The notes under the pieces: model-generated
What the model was told of the DNA's origin: nothing
What the model saw: only the letters and a program-made list of their open reading frames with translations
Database searches by the model: none
In this document: one piece after another, positions 8,169 through 16,700 of the stretch
How the letters are laid out: every line of letters starts with the position of its first letter
Position numbering within the stretch: position 1 is the stretch's first letter
Position numbers and translations under genes: made by a program
Assembly: GCA_027056215.1 (NCBI GenBank)
Contig: JALULO010000006.1
Coordinates: 1-17,398, forward strand
From: Campylobacterales bacterium
GTDB lineage: Bacteria > Campylobacterota > Campylobacteria > Campylobacterales > QNZT01
Direction of reading: 5' to 3'
Length of the DNA: 17,398 nt

Positions 8169-9884
8169 TTAAATATGTCCTTCATACATCTGTTCGATCG
8201 CATCTGAAAAACGCTCCTGAACATGATCGCGTGCAAGTTTCATAGACGGTGTCAAATCGCCAGCCTCTATGCTTAAGACTTCTGCACTAAGATGAAAATT
8301 GCGAATCTTTTCCCATTCATTGAGTTTACGGTTGATCATTTTGATAAGGCGTTTAATCTCTTTTTGAAAAGCAACTGATGCTATTTTTTCTTTACCATTG
8401 TGAGCATCCACGATCAAAAGTACGGAGACAAAGGGTTTGTTGTCACCAACCACAAGCACATGCTCAAACAAGCCACTGCTAGCCAGTAACTGTTCTATAT
8501 ACTCCACTGAGATAAACTCACCCGTTGAAGTCTTTGCAAGATCTTTTTTCCTACCTGTAATCGTAATATATCCTTCATCATCTATCTTTGCCAAATCTCC
8601 GGTATATAACCAACCATCTGCATCTATGGCTGACTTAGTTGCTTTTGGATTGTTATGATAACCGTGCATGATCCCAGGACCTCTAGCAAGCAGTTCCCCT
8701 TCACTGCTGAGTTTGACTTCCGTATGAAAAAAGTGCTTACCACAAGTGCCTATCTTATTTTCTCCCGGAGCATTGGCACAGATAACCGGACTTGACTCTG
8801 TCAAACCATACCCCTGATATACAGGGATACCGATATTGAAAAAGAAGCGATTTAGATCAGGTGAAAGTGCCGCACCACCTGAGATGATCATGCGTAAACT
8901 TCCTCCTAAAGATGCTCTAAACTTTTGATAAACCAGTTTGTCTAGTAATGTATCGATCCATCCATTCTTCGTATCTATATCTTTATGATTTGCTCTGTAA
9001 AAAGCAAGTTTGAGAATCCATCGCTTAAGCAAACTCTCTTCTTTTGCTTTTTGTTGCATCTTTGCATAAACTTTTTCAAGCAACCGAGGTACAGTCGTCA
9101 TCACAGTAGGATGTACCATTTTGATGATAACACCTAAGTTTTTGACATCATCTACAAAATAAACAGACATACCGGTACTGATGTAAAAGTGCATCACCAT
9201 CCGCTCAAAGATATGTGCCAACGGCAAAAAACTTAAAGCTGTATCTTTATGCAAATCAAACTTATACTTTACCCCTGTATCATGAATCTGAGAGATCAGA
9301 TTTAGCTGTGTGAGTTCTACACCTTTTGGTAGACCTGAAGTTCCAGAAGTATACACGATGGTAATCACATCCTCAGGTGTAATCCCATAAAGAAGTTCTT
9401 CAAACCGCTGAGGTGATTTTTGGTCAATCTCCTTGCCTTCACGGCTCATCGTTTCGATACTAACACATCCCGTACAAGTAGCATCTATATCGATACAAAC
9501 CACATCAGGATTTGCTTCACCGATAATCCTCACCTGCTCTTGTGTCTGCGTAAATGCTATCTCTACACCCGCAACCTTGATCTCAAAACGAAGATTTTTG
9601 GTTGAGATATTGGTAAAAAGAGGCACACTAACCGCACCACTAAGCATAAGTGCATAGTCGATCATAAGCCAGTATACAGAAGGATCAATCACCAAAGCGA
9701 TCTGCTTGTTTCGCCAACCTCTCGCATCAAATGCCAAAGTCAAATAACGCACAGTCTCTAAAAACTCAGATCTAGAACAATGCTTCCACTTCCCAGAGTC
9801 GATATGATTGATAAACCTTTCATTTTCAGGCAGTGTTTTGAGATGATCATACACCGTTGCAAAAGTATCTCTTACCCCATTCAT
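8169..9884 (-). CDS. fadD: Long-chain fatty-acid-CoA ligase, AMP-forming (571 aa)
   Basis: It activates free fatty acids to acyl-CoA with ATP and is the entry enzyme of the operon. The adenylate-forming superfamily motifs are in order: P-loop YTSGTSGLPKG (178-188), PLAHIFER (221-228) as in long-chain ligases, GYGLTESSP (358-366), YTGD (427-430), GRKKD (444-448) at the hinge, and the C-terminal Lys549 in LTPSMK (544-549). The loop after the hinge reads KTSTGEFIS, with Glu where many short-chain ligases have Lys-Asn, as in eukaryote-type long-chain ligases. No signal peptide or membrane segment is seen. The ATG at 9884 is preceded by AAAGGA with a 7-nt spacer. It is the first gene of the operon, divergent from the small ORF and metE. 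Exact chain length preference cannot be read. Confidence 0.92.
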   Translation of the reverse strand: MNGVRDTFATVYDHLKTLPENERFINHIDSGKWKHCSRSEFLETVRYLTLAFDARGWRNKQIALVIDPSVYWLMIDYALMLSGAVSVPLFTNISTKNLRFEIKVAGVEIAFTQTQEQVRIIGEANPDVVCIDIDATCTGCVSIETMSREGKEIDQKSPQRFEELLYGITPEDVITIVYTSGTSGLPKGVELTQLNLISQIHDTGVKYKFDLHKDTALSFLPLAHIFERMVMHFYISTGMSVYFVDDVKNLGVIIKMVHPTVMTTVPRLLEKVYAKMQQKAKEESLLKRWILKLAFYRANHKDIDTKNGWIDTLLDKLVYQKFRASLGGSLRMIISGGAALSPDLNRFFFNIGIPVYQGYGLTESSPVICANAPGENKIGTCGKHFFHTEVKLSSEGELLARGPGIMHGYHNNPKATKSAIDADGWLYTGDLAKIDDEGYITITGRKKDLAKTSTGEFISVEYIEQLLASSGLFEHVLVVGDNKPFVSVLLIVDAHNGKEKIASVAFQKEIKRLIKMINRKLNEWEKIRNFHLSAEVLSIEAGDLTPSMKLARDHVQERFSDAIEQMYEGHI

Positions 9885-10091
9885 ACTGTCATCCTTTCTC
9901 CAAAAGGAAGACTATAAAAACATCATATAAGAGATAGCCACCCCTCTGGTTTTTCTAAATACAGTATAGGAAGATAACGTGTAGTGGATGTTTAAGAGCA
10001 CAAACAAGCATATCAGAAATCTATCAAAAGTGAAGATGGGGTTTCTTTACAATAAGATTTGTTATAATCCGGAAAAATGAAGGGAGTGTCT
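9885..10091. promoter_or_regulatory. Divergent spacer between fadD and the small ORF/metE side
   Basis: No gene is seen here. The spacer must hold the promoter of the whole fad operon (minus strand) and a rightward promoter, which is listed separately. On the minus strand, TATACT at 9963-9968 is a possible -10 box for fadD, but no -35 box stands at the right distance, so this is weak. I did not recognise a FadR- or TetR-type operator, nor any other long inverted repeat, by eye. Confidence 0.3.
10060..10068 (+). promoter_or_regulatory. Extended -10 promoter (TGT-TATAAT) of the small ORF
   Basis: A consensus TATAAT box (10063-10068) is preceded by TGn, giving an extended -10 element that does not need a -35 box. 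Transcription would start near 10075, leaving a leader of about 17 nt before the ATG at 10092. That leader contains the ribosome site GGGAG. The transcript could continue into metE, since no strong terminator is seen between them. Confidence 0.5.
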
Positions 10092-10430
10092 ATGCGAGTG
10101 CCGAGAGGTTTTGGTAAAAACTATTTTAGTTTATCTGCGATACAGTCGTATGCTGTTGCTAAAACTTTGAATGCTCGTGCTAGCTCTTTTCATGCCTATG
10201 TTTATCGAAATACTTCTGTATCTGATGAGGAGTTTGAGGAGAGTGAATCTCCGCCACAACTGCTTGAAGAGAGTTTTTTTTCACAATCAAAACCTTGCCA
10301 TTGTAACTGTTATTTTACGCTAAAAACACGACTTATGTTGTTTTTACATATCTACATTCCTAGGTGTCCATACTATACTACTTGTTTCGCATTTCGCCGT
10401 ACGGGTGTACACCCTCCTTCGCATCACTGA
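10092..10430 (+). CDS. Unrecognised small protein with a Cys/His cluster (112 aa)
   Basis: I do not recognise this protein. The start ATG at 10092 has GGGAG 5 nt upstream and an extended -10 promoter before it; an in-frame ATG at 10077 lacks a ribosome site. Residues 1-45 are basic (MRVPRGFGKNYF...), 45-60 are acidic (SDEEFEESE), and CHCNC lies at 69-73 with further Cys at 92 and 98. No signal peptide is seen; a short hydrophobic patch (LMLFLHIYI) spans 81-89. The first 65 codons look like normal coding DNA. The last 45 are less convincing: they run over an AT-rich hairpin (10321-10346) and a perfect palindrome, so the natural protein may once have ended differently. It lies 60 bp before metE on the same strand. 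It could be a small regulator, a decayed gene, or chance. Confidence 0.4.
   Translation: MRVPRGFGKNYFSLSAIQSYAVAKTLNARASSFHAYVYRNTSVSDEEFEESESPPQLLEESFFSQSKPCHCNCYFTLKTRLMLFLHIYIPRCPYYTTCFAFRRTGVHPPSHH
10397..10414. promoter_or_regulatory. Overlapping palindromes CCGTACGG and GGGTGTACACCC upstream of metE
   Basis: GGGTGTACACCC (10403-10414) is a perfect 12-bp palindrome and shares its first two bases with the 8-bp palindrome CCGTACGG (10397-10404). It is GC-rich against an AT-rich background and lies about 77 bp before the metE ATG, within the end of the small ORF. It could be an operator for a dimeric repressor or activator of metE, or a small hairpin. It does not match the MetR consensus TGAAnnnnnTTCA. 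The function is inference only. Confidence 0.3.
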
Positions 10431-10454
10431 TATCTCACAAATAAAACCAAATTT

Positions 10455-10490
10455 TATACAAAATAAAAAACTATATACAAGGATATTGTA
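10455..10490 (+). promoter_or_regulatory. Possible metE -10 box and ribosome-binding site
   Basis: TATACA at 10455-10460, in a very AT-rich stretch, is a candidate -10 box and would give a leader of about 24 nt. AAGGAT at 10479-10484 is the ribosome site, 6 nt before the metE ATG at 10491. No structured leader resembling a cobalamin or SAM riboswitch is visible between 10430 and 10490. Confidence 0.35.
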
Positions 10491-12767
10491 ATGCAAAAAA
10501 ATTATGTAACAGGCTTTGCCAGAATCGGTGAAAAGAGAGAACTTAAAAAAATACTTGAAAATTTTTGGAGTAACAATTGCAATTTTAGCGATGTTGAAGA
10601 GGTGGCACATGAACTTAAAAAAAGACATTGGTTGTATCAAAAAGATGCTGGTATAACATATATCAGTTCAAATGATTTTTCGTTATATGACAATATGTTG
10701 GATTTAAGTATCACACTCGGTGCGATTCCACAAAGATTTAGAGCACTTGATGGTGAAGATTTGTACTTTGCTATGGCTAGGGGAAATAAAGATCTTACAG
10801 CGTGTGAGATGACAAAGTGGTTTAATACAAACTACCACTATATCGTTCCAGAACTCTCTCTTGAAGATGAATACAAACTAAACGCTACCAAAATCATCAA
10901 CGAATATAACGAAGCAAAAGCACTTGGCATCAAAACCAAAATCAACCTGATAGGACCAATTACATTTTTAGGTTTATCTAAAAGAGTAGATCGTGGTGAC
11001 ACCTATGCACTACATGCAAAGATACTTCCTATCTATGAACAACTCCTACAAGAGCTCTCCAAACTTGATGATGAAATCACTTTGCAGATAGATGAGCCTA
11101 TATTTGTGACAGATTTAGATACGAAGGTACTGAGTCTGATTAAACCAACATATGACACACTAGCTACTGTTTCTGACAATATCAAGATAGCGGTTGTTAC
11201 CTACTTTGAACACGCAAACGAAGCAGTAAAGGTACTAGTAAATACACCTATATGGGCACTTGGACTTGACTTTGTCCATGGCAAAGAAAATCTTGATTCC
11301 CTTGATTTGATCGCAGGTAGTGCCAAAACATTGATAGCCGGTGTGGTTGATGGTCGAAATATATGGAAAAACAATATCACACAAACCATAGAAGTACTAA
11401 ACCATATCACAACAAAGATAGTCAAAGAAAATCTACTTATCGGTTCTTCATGTTCTCTTTTGCATACTCCTTTTACATTAAAATACGAGAAAACGATGCA
11501 TACAGATATTAAGAGTTGGTTAAGCTATGGCGTTGAAAAACTAGATGAAATAGCGCTAATCTCTAAACTCTTTTTTGAAGGTAAAGAGTCACTTAACAAA
11601 GAAGAGATAGAAAAGCTAAAAACCCATGAAACAGCAAGCACAAGTAGGGCTTCCTCTTCGCTGATACACGATCAAAAAGTACAATCCAAAGTATCCAATC
11701 TAACAAAGATGCAAAGAGAGGGTCTTTATAAGGATAGAATCAAAATACAAAAATCACTTTTAGGATACAAACCGTTAGCTACAACTACAATCGGTTCATT
11801 CCCTCAAACACCCCAGATCAGACAAGCAAGACGCGACTTTAAAAATGGCACTATCGATGAAGCGACTTATCGTAACCATATGAGAAACTACATAGATCAC
11901 TGTATCACCTTTCAAGAAGAGTGCGGTCTGGAAGTACTCGTTCACGGAGAGCCAGAGAGAAACGATATGGTAGAGTATTTTGGTGAACAACTGAATGGAT
12001 ATGGATTTAGCCAAAATGGTTGGGTACAAAGTTATGGAAGTAGATGTGTCAAACCTCCTTTTATATACGGTGATGTATCGCGTCAAAAAGCCATGACTGT
12101 AGATTGGATCACATATGCACAAAACCAAACTAATCTCATCGTCAAGGGTATGTTAACAGGTCCAGTAACCATGCTAAACTGGTCTTTTGTGAGAGATGAC
12201 CTCCCTCGAAGTGAAGTTTCCAAACAAATTGCACTTGCAATATGTGATGAGGTAGATGATCTACAACAAGCAGGTATCAAAATCATCCAAGTTGATGAAG
12301 CAGCATTTAAAGAGGGGTATCCATTGCGAAAATCAAAAATCCCAACTTATGAAGCGTGGGCAGTGAGGGATTTTAAACTTTCCGTCAGCAGTGCGAAGGA
12401 ACAAACGCAGATCCATACGCATATGTGTTATAGCGAGTTTAACGATATCATCAAAACGATCGAATCCATGGATGCCGATGTAATCACTATAGAAACCGCT
12501 AGAAGTGGCAATGAACTTCTTAAAATCTTTCAAAAAGTAGGCTATGCACAAGAAGTAGGACCTGGCGTTTATGATATCCATTCACCTAGAATCCCCTCTG
12601 TCGAAGAGATCGTAGTACAGATAAAACTGCTTCTTGAAGTACTACCAAAAGAGCAATTATGGATAAATCCCGACTGTGGACTGAAAACACGAAAATGGGA
12701 TGAAGTAAACCAAAGTCTCAAAAACATGGTTAAAGCTGTACAAATCGTACGAGAGGAACTCAGCTAA
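10491..12767 (+). CDS. metE: Cobalamin-independent methionine synthase (758 aa)
   Basis: It transfers the methyl group of 5-methyltetrahydropteroyl-polyglutamate to homocysteine to form methionine, in the cytoplasm, without vitamin B12. The length matches E. coli MetE (753). The C-terminal catalytic half shows every expected element: TIGSFPQT (433-440), the HGEPERNDMVEYFGEQL block (485-501), VDEAAFKEG with Asp602 (601-609), the zinc ligands His644 and Cys646 in HTHMC, Glu668 in TIETA and Cys729 in NPDCGLKTR, and the proton-donor histidine His697 in GVYDIHSPR. The N-terminal half is the usual degenerate duplicate (NDFSLYDNMLD at 61-71, GAIPQRFRA at 77-85) and is intact. The gene stands alone, convergent with fic; no other methionine gene is in the window. 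Confidence 0.96.
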   Translation: MQKNYVTGFARIGEKRELKKILENFWSNNCNFSDVEEVAHELKKRHWLYQKDAGITYISSNDFSLYDNMLDLSITLGAIPQRFRALDGEDLYFAMARGNKDLTACEMTKWFNTNYHYIVPELSLEDEYKLNATKIINEYNEAKALGIKTKINLIGPITFLGLSKRVDRGDTYALHAKILPIYEQLLQELSKLDDEITLQIDEPIFVTDLDTKVLSLIKPTYDTLATVSDNIKIAVVTYFEHANEAVKVLVNTPIWALGLDFVHGKENLDSLDLIAGSAKTLIAGVVDGRNIWKNNITQTIEVLNHITTKIVKENLLIGSSCSLLHTPFTLKYEKTMHTDIKSWLSYGVEKLDEIALISKLFFEGKESLNKEEIEKLKTHETASTSRASSSLIHDQKVQSKVSNLTKMQREGLYKDRIKIQKSLLGYKPLATTTIGSFPQTPQIRQARRDFKNGTIDEATYRNHMRNYIDHCITFQEECGLEVLVHGEPERNDMVEYFGEQLNGYGFSQNGWVQSYGSRCVKPPFIYGDVSRQKAMTVDWITYAQNQTNLIVKGMLTGPVTMLNWSFVRDDLPRSEVSKQIALAICDEVDDLQQAGIKIIQVDEAAFKEGYPLRKSKIPTYEAWAVRDFKLSVSSAKEQTQIHTHMCYSEFNDIIKTIESMDADVITIETARSGNELLKIFQKVGYAQEVGPGVYDIHSPRIPSVEEIVVQIKLLLEVLPKEQLWINPDCGLKTRKWDEVNQSLKNMVKAVQIVREELS

Positions 12768-12771
12768 GAGA

Positions 12772-12839
12772 TTTTTTTCGGAAGTGTTGCTTTAGCTACA
12801 CCCCTATTTAGTGGGACTAAAGTCTCCACTTCCAAAAAA
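12772..12839. repeat. REPIN-like element: two inverted hairpins in an outer inverted repeat
   Basis: The 84-bp gap between the convergent genes metE and fic is almost filled by one symmetrical structure. The outer arms GGAAGTG (12780-12786) and CACTTCC (12827-12833) pair, extended by a T run (12772-12778) against an A run (12834-12839). Inside are two small hairpins. Hairpin 1 is GTGTTGC-TTTA-GCTACAC (12784-12801, one T-T mismatch). Hairpin 2 is AGTGGGAC-TAAA-GTCTCCACT (12810-12830, one bulged T). Their loops are reverse complements, and the whole right half resembles the reverse complement of the left half. Two imperfect palindromes in opposite orientation are the layout of REP doublets mobilised by RAYT (TnpA-REP) transposases. 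The T-stem-A order is opposite to that of an intrinsic terminator, though it may still slow transcription. No RAYT gene is in view. Confidence 0.6.
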
Positions 12840-12851
12840 GATATATTTTCG

Positions 12852-13460
12852 CTACTTCAAATCTTTGGTTTTATAAAGGTCATACCCTTCAAAACGGTAA
12901 CTTGCATCGATGCCTTTAAAGTAGATGGCACTGTCATGCACTTTATCGGTTAAAGCATTTTTGAGCAATAGTTTTATCTCCGTATCTTTTACCGGACTTC
13001 TCTCCATTGCCAAAAGATAGTCGTCTTTATCTATGATAGACCAATCAACTATTTTTTTTATCTCACTTTTGAACATATGATCAAGCCATATCCTCATGCT
13101 TCTACCATTGCCTTCTCGAAATGGATGGGCTATATTCATTTCGATATATTTTTCTATTATTTGTTCAAGTGTATCTTGTGGCATAGCTTCTATCTCTTTC
13201 AGAGCAGTTTTTAGGTAGAGAACTGGGGCAAATCGGAAGTTTCCTTTTGAGATATTTACATCTCTTATTTTCCCCGCGAAGTCATAAAGATCACTAAAGA
13301 GGAAATAGTGGATTTTCGATAAGCTCTCAAAAGTACCCGCCTTTAGTGCGTCTAAAAAGTTGGTTTCAAATATTTGCTTGGCTTGTAGTTTGGTGCGTTT
13401 TTCTTCTTCTTTTGCAAGATCTATCTGATTAGTGAGATTTAGTTTATTTTTTAGGATCAT
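12852..13460 (-). CDS. Fic-family AMP-transferase, single-chain class III type (202 aa)
   Basis: Fic proteins transfer AMP (or another nucleotide moiety) to hydroxyl groups of target proteins; some bacterial ones poison DNA gyrase. The catalytic motif HPFREGNGR (112-120) is complete, with His112 as base, and the preceding flap reads KGNFRFAP (72-79). Near the C terminus SYRFEG (187-192) matches the inhibitory motif (S/T)xxxE(G/N), with Glu191 placed to block ATP binding. An inhibitory helix at the C terminus of a protein of about 200 residues defines class III Fic proteins such as Neisseria meningitidis NmFic, so no separate antitoxin is required. The ATG at 13460 has AAGGA 8 nt upstream. It overlaps by ATGA a 29-codon mini-ORF, and lies on the same strand as and downstream of res. 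The target is unknown; a back-up toxin role beside the restriction system is inference. Confidence 0.88.
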   Translation of the reverse strand: MILKNKLNLTNQIDLAKEEEKRTKLQAKQIFETNFLDALKAGTFESLSKIHYFLFSDLYDFAGKIRDVNISKGNFRFAPVLYLKTALKEIEAMPQDTLEQIIEKYIEMNIAHPFREGNGRSMRIWLDHMFKSEIKKIVDWSIIDKDDYLLAMERSPVKDTEIKLLLKNALTDKVHDSAIYFKGIDASYRFEGYDLYKTKDLK

Positions 13461-13546
13461 TTAAAATTCCTTCGTATAATAAATTTATTTTCTTCTTTAT
13501 CAATGTATTTAATTGTATCTATACATGAAAATTTAGCAATATTCAA
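13457..13546 (-). CDS. Candidate 29-aa leader ORF coupled to fic (TTG start)
   Basis: On the minus strand a TTG codon at 13546 follows AAGGA with a 9-nt spacer and opens a frame of 29 codons. Its TGA overlaps the fic ATG as ATGA. The predicted peptide starts NIAKFSCIDTIKYI and ends with basic residues (FIIRRNFK); it resembles no antitoxin I know and lacks the SxxxE(G/N) motif. A stop codon lies just upstream of the ribosome site, so the frame cannot be longer. It may be a translated leader that couples or tunes Fic synthesis, a remnant of a longer gene, or chance in AT-rich DNA. Confidence 0.3.
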   Translation of the reverse strand: MNIAKFSCIDTIKYIDKEENKFIIRRNFK

Positions 13547-13739
13547 ACTATGATGTCCTTATATATTAAACACGTGATCTAAACCTTAAATTCTATCCAC
13601 TTACACAAATACCAACTTATTCTTGAGTAAGTATATCAACTGCAACTTTATTTCCTTGTAAATGTTGATAATAACATGCATCAGCCATCAAATAATTTAG
13701 TATACCTTATAATCTCTCCTATCTTTAAAATTTTCTCAC
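13461..13739 (-). other. 279-bp spacer between res and fic
   Basis: Apart from the 29-codon frame next to fic, the minus strand holds a second short frame at 13617-13688: ATG plus 22 codons reading MADACYYQHLQGNKVAVDIL and ending in QE. It has no ribosome site at a proper distance, though AGGAG and AAGG stand farther upstream. Its amino-acid make-up looks more protein-like than expected from such AT-rich DNA, so it may be debris of a lost gene. A small imperfect hairpin lies at 13615-13632. TTGATA and TATTAT (13498-13503 and 13476-13481, 16 bp apart) could be a fic promoter, but the leader would be too short for a full ribosome site. No clear terminator for res is seen. Confidence 0.35.
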
Positions 13740-16700
13740 TTACCTCAAAACCTTATCCATCAACTCGCCATAATCTTTAACACAATCATAACTAATACTT
13801 TCATCATTTAAACACTCAAAATACTTTTTGGCATATTCTATTTTCAGTTCTTCACTTCCTTTGAGTTGTAGTTTATCTATGCAGTTTCCTTTTGTTTCAG
13901 CTACAAAATAAATATCTTTTTTATCAGTACCATTAAACACAACCGCCCAATCAGGGTTATAATTTCCCATAGGTGTTGGTATCTTGAAACCATCTGGCAA
14001 CTTTGCATAAACTACGATTTGTCCATCATCCATATTTTCAGCTAGTTTTTTCTCTACTTTAGAATCATACTTTAGATAATCATAGATATGCTTTTTCACT
14101 TCCATGGTATCTTTTGACAAGTTGTATTTAAAGTTTGGTATCGTAAATATATCGGTCTCATACACCTCATCTGTTTTAAAGTACTTGATACCACTTACTA
14201 ACAGTTTAGCTTTTTGGACATTGATAATATTTGTCATTTTGATGATAAACTCTTCAGGATTTATCTTAAATAGATTAAACTTATCTTCTCGTATTTCACT
14301 CAATATCCCAACAACGGTTTTCCGAGTTAATCTAGTATGCTTCACAATCTCTCCTACCAAGTCATACTTTGTGCTTCCTAACTCATGACTCATCAGTTCA
14401 TAACTATTTTTGGCTTTATCCATCATAGTTTTATCTTTTGAAAAGTCATCAACATCCAAAGTCTCTTTTTGTGAACCCTCCGAAATCATCACTTTTACTT
14501 TTGCCACTTGCAGAGTTTGGTTTATCGCTCCTACACTCTCTTCTTTTAGCGTTTGGCTATCTACATTTATCTGGTAAGTGGCTTTTGCATTTATCTTTTT
14601 CCATAACTCTTGAAACTCTTTTTTATCAAAGTTTTCATTTGGTTTGAGTTCACCTATATTTACATTTTTACCATTACCTATCATATCGCCAACAACCGCA
14701 ACAGAGTTTGCTTTTTTAACTAACTCTTTTACCTGCTTTTCCCACTCTTTAAGTTCTGGTATGACTTCAAATGAACCATTTTTTATATCTTTTACAGCCT
14801 TATCTGTGATAAACTCATCATCACCTATATAGCCTTTTTCTTTCCAATCTTTGATGATGGAAGTTGCTAGTTTTTTATCTATGTCTAGTATCTCGCCATC
14901 ATCATTTTTTAGCGTGATTTGACTCAATACTTTTACCGTTATCTTTGTCTCTCGTGAAAGTGATTCTAATATCTCTTTTTGTAGTGTGGATGCAAACTCA
15001 TCATAAGATTCACTAGCTACAACCGTAAGTGAATTTGTATCAAAAAACTCTCCACCAAGTAAGCTCTCATCTTGTCTTACCCCATGTTTATCTACACATA
15101 TCCGTAAACCTCGACCTATCTCTTGTCTTTTGCTATCGGTTGAATTTGACTGTTTTAGTGTGCATATCTGAAAAACATTTGGATTGTCCCACCCCTCTTT
15201 CAGTGCAGAGTGTGAAAATATAAACCGTGTAGGCTCACTCAATCCAAGTAGCTTCTCTTTATCTTTCATGATTAAGTCATAAGCATTAACATCTTTTTCT
15301 ATATCTGACTCTTTTGTTAAAGGTCTACCTTTTTTATCTATAGAAAAATAACCCTTATGAATATCCCCAATATCCATTTTCTTGATATATTTAGCATACG
15401 CATCATCAAACAAACCTATCTCATCATTTAAGATATTTTGATACTCCTCTTCAAAGATAAGAGCATATTCACCATGTTGTTTTTCATTGTTTTCACCATA
15501 GATTCTATATTTGGCAACTTCATCGATAAAGAACAGACTAAGCACTTTGATACCCTTGGCATATAACTCTTTCTCTTTTTGGATATGGCTTCTTATCGTC
15601 TCTCTTATTTGGATTCTTCTTAAGTGTTTTTGTTGGACTGAGCCTGTAACCTGCCCTGCGTATAATTTTGTACCGTTTAAAAACCTTATGCTATTTTCAA
15701 CGCCATTTATCTCTACTACTGTAAACTCGTCTTTGTATTGGGCTAATCCATTGGAAGTTGTCAGTAGATTATCCCCCTCATTTACACCGACTATTTTTTT
15801 AGCCAATCCATTTTTCTGTTTTATATCTATCTCTATAAATACCCTTGGATTTGCATTTTTACTCACTTGGATGCGGTCTAAAAATATATATCCTCCAGTA
15901 GCACTATCACTTTTAACATCAATAGCTTTGACATTTATCCGTTTTACTAACTTTTCATTGTAAGCATCTATGGCATCAAGTCTATAAACTTTGTGAAAGT
16001 CATTTTTATGTGTTGCTGAGTATCTGAGCGTGAAGAGTGCATCAAACTCTTTTAGTTTCGCTTCTGCTGTTTTACCAAACTTTTGTGGTTCATCTATGAT
16101 AAGTATAGGTTTTGTGCCTTTTATCACATCTATGGGTCTTCTTGATTGCATAGAGTCTTGTTTTTCATAGATTTTTCTTGACTCTTTGCTAGTTGTTGCA
16201 AATGCTTGATAATTCATGATGATAACTTCTATCTCACTACTACTTGAAAAGTTACTGATATTTGTGAGATTTGATGAATTTTTTGTATCGTAGATAAAGT
16301 ACCTAAGCTTCTTTTTGTACTCCATCTTAAAATGTTCTGCTGTGATATCTAAAGATTTATTGACACCCTCACGGATTGCAATGCTTGGCACGATGATGAT
16401 AAACTTATTCCAGCCGTATTTTTTGTTTAACTCAAACATGGTTTTGGTATAGACATAAGTTTTACCAGTTCCCGTCTCCATCTCTACTGTAAAATGTAAC
16501 CCTTGCTTCATGTCAGGACTGATTTTTAAAAGTTCATCTCTTTTTTGTACTTTTTGGATATTTGCCAATATATCTATGTTATCTAGCTTTTTATTTGAAA
16601 ATTTACTGATACTAAAAAGTCCATCTTTACCGATGATATCTTCTCTTACCCCTTTGCTTTGCCCTTCAAATATATCTACAACGGCATCCGTAGCATCTGT

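Noticed and set aside
10321..10346. Intrinsic terminator (TAAAAAC ... GTTTTTA)
   Set aside because: The stem is almost all A-T with a bulge and lies inside the small ORF; it lacks the GC-rich core expected of a terminator.
10336..10410. HemW/radical-SAM-like start (IPxC near a Cys) at the end of the small ORF
   Set aside because: The spacing does not give CxxxCxxC and nothing after it fits; the likeness is chance.
10431..10490. Cobalamin or SAM riboswitch before metE
   Set aside because: I looked for conserved B12-box and S-box blocks and found none; the region is short and nearly all A/T.
15511..15963. 150-codon plus-strand ORF
   Set aside because: Antisense to res; its hydrophobic composition is what the complement of a charged AT-rich gene gives.
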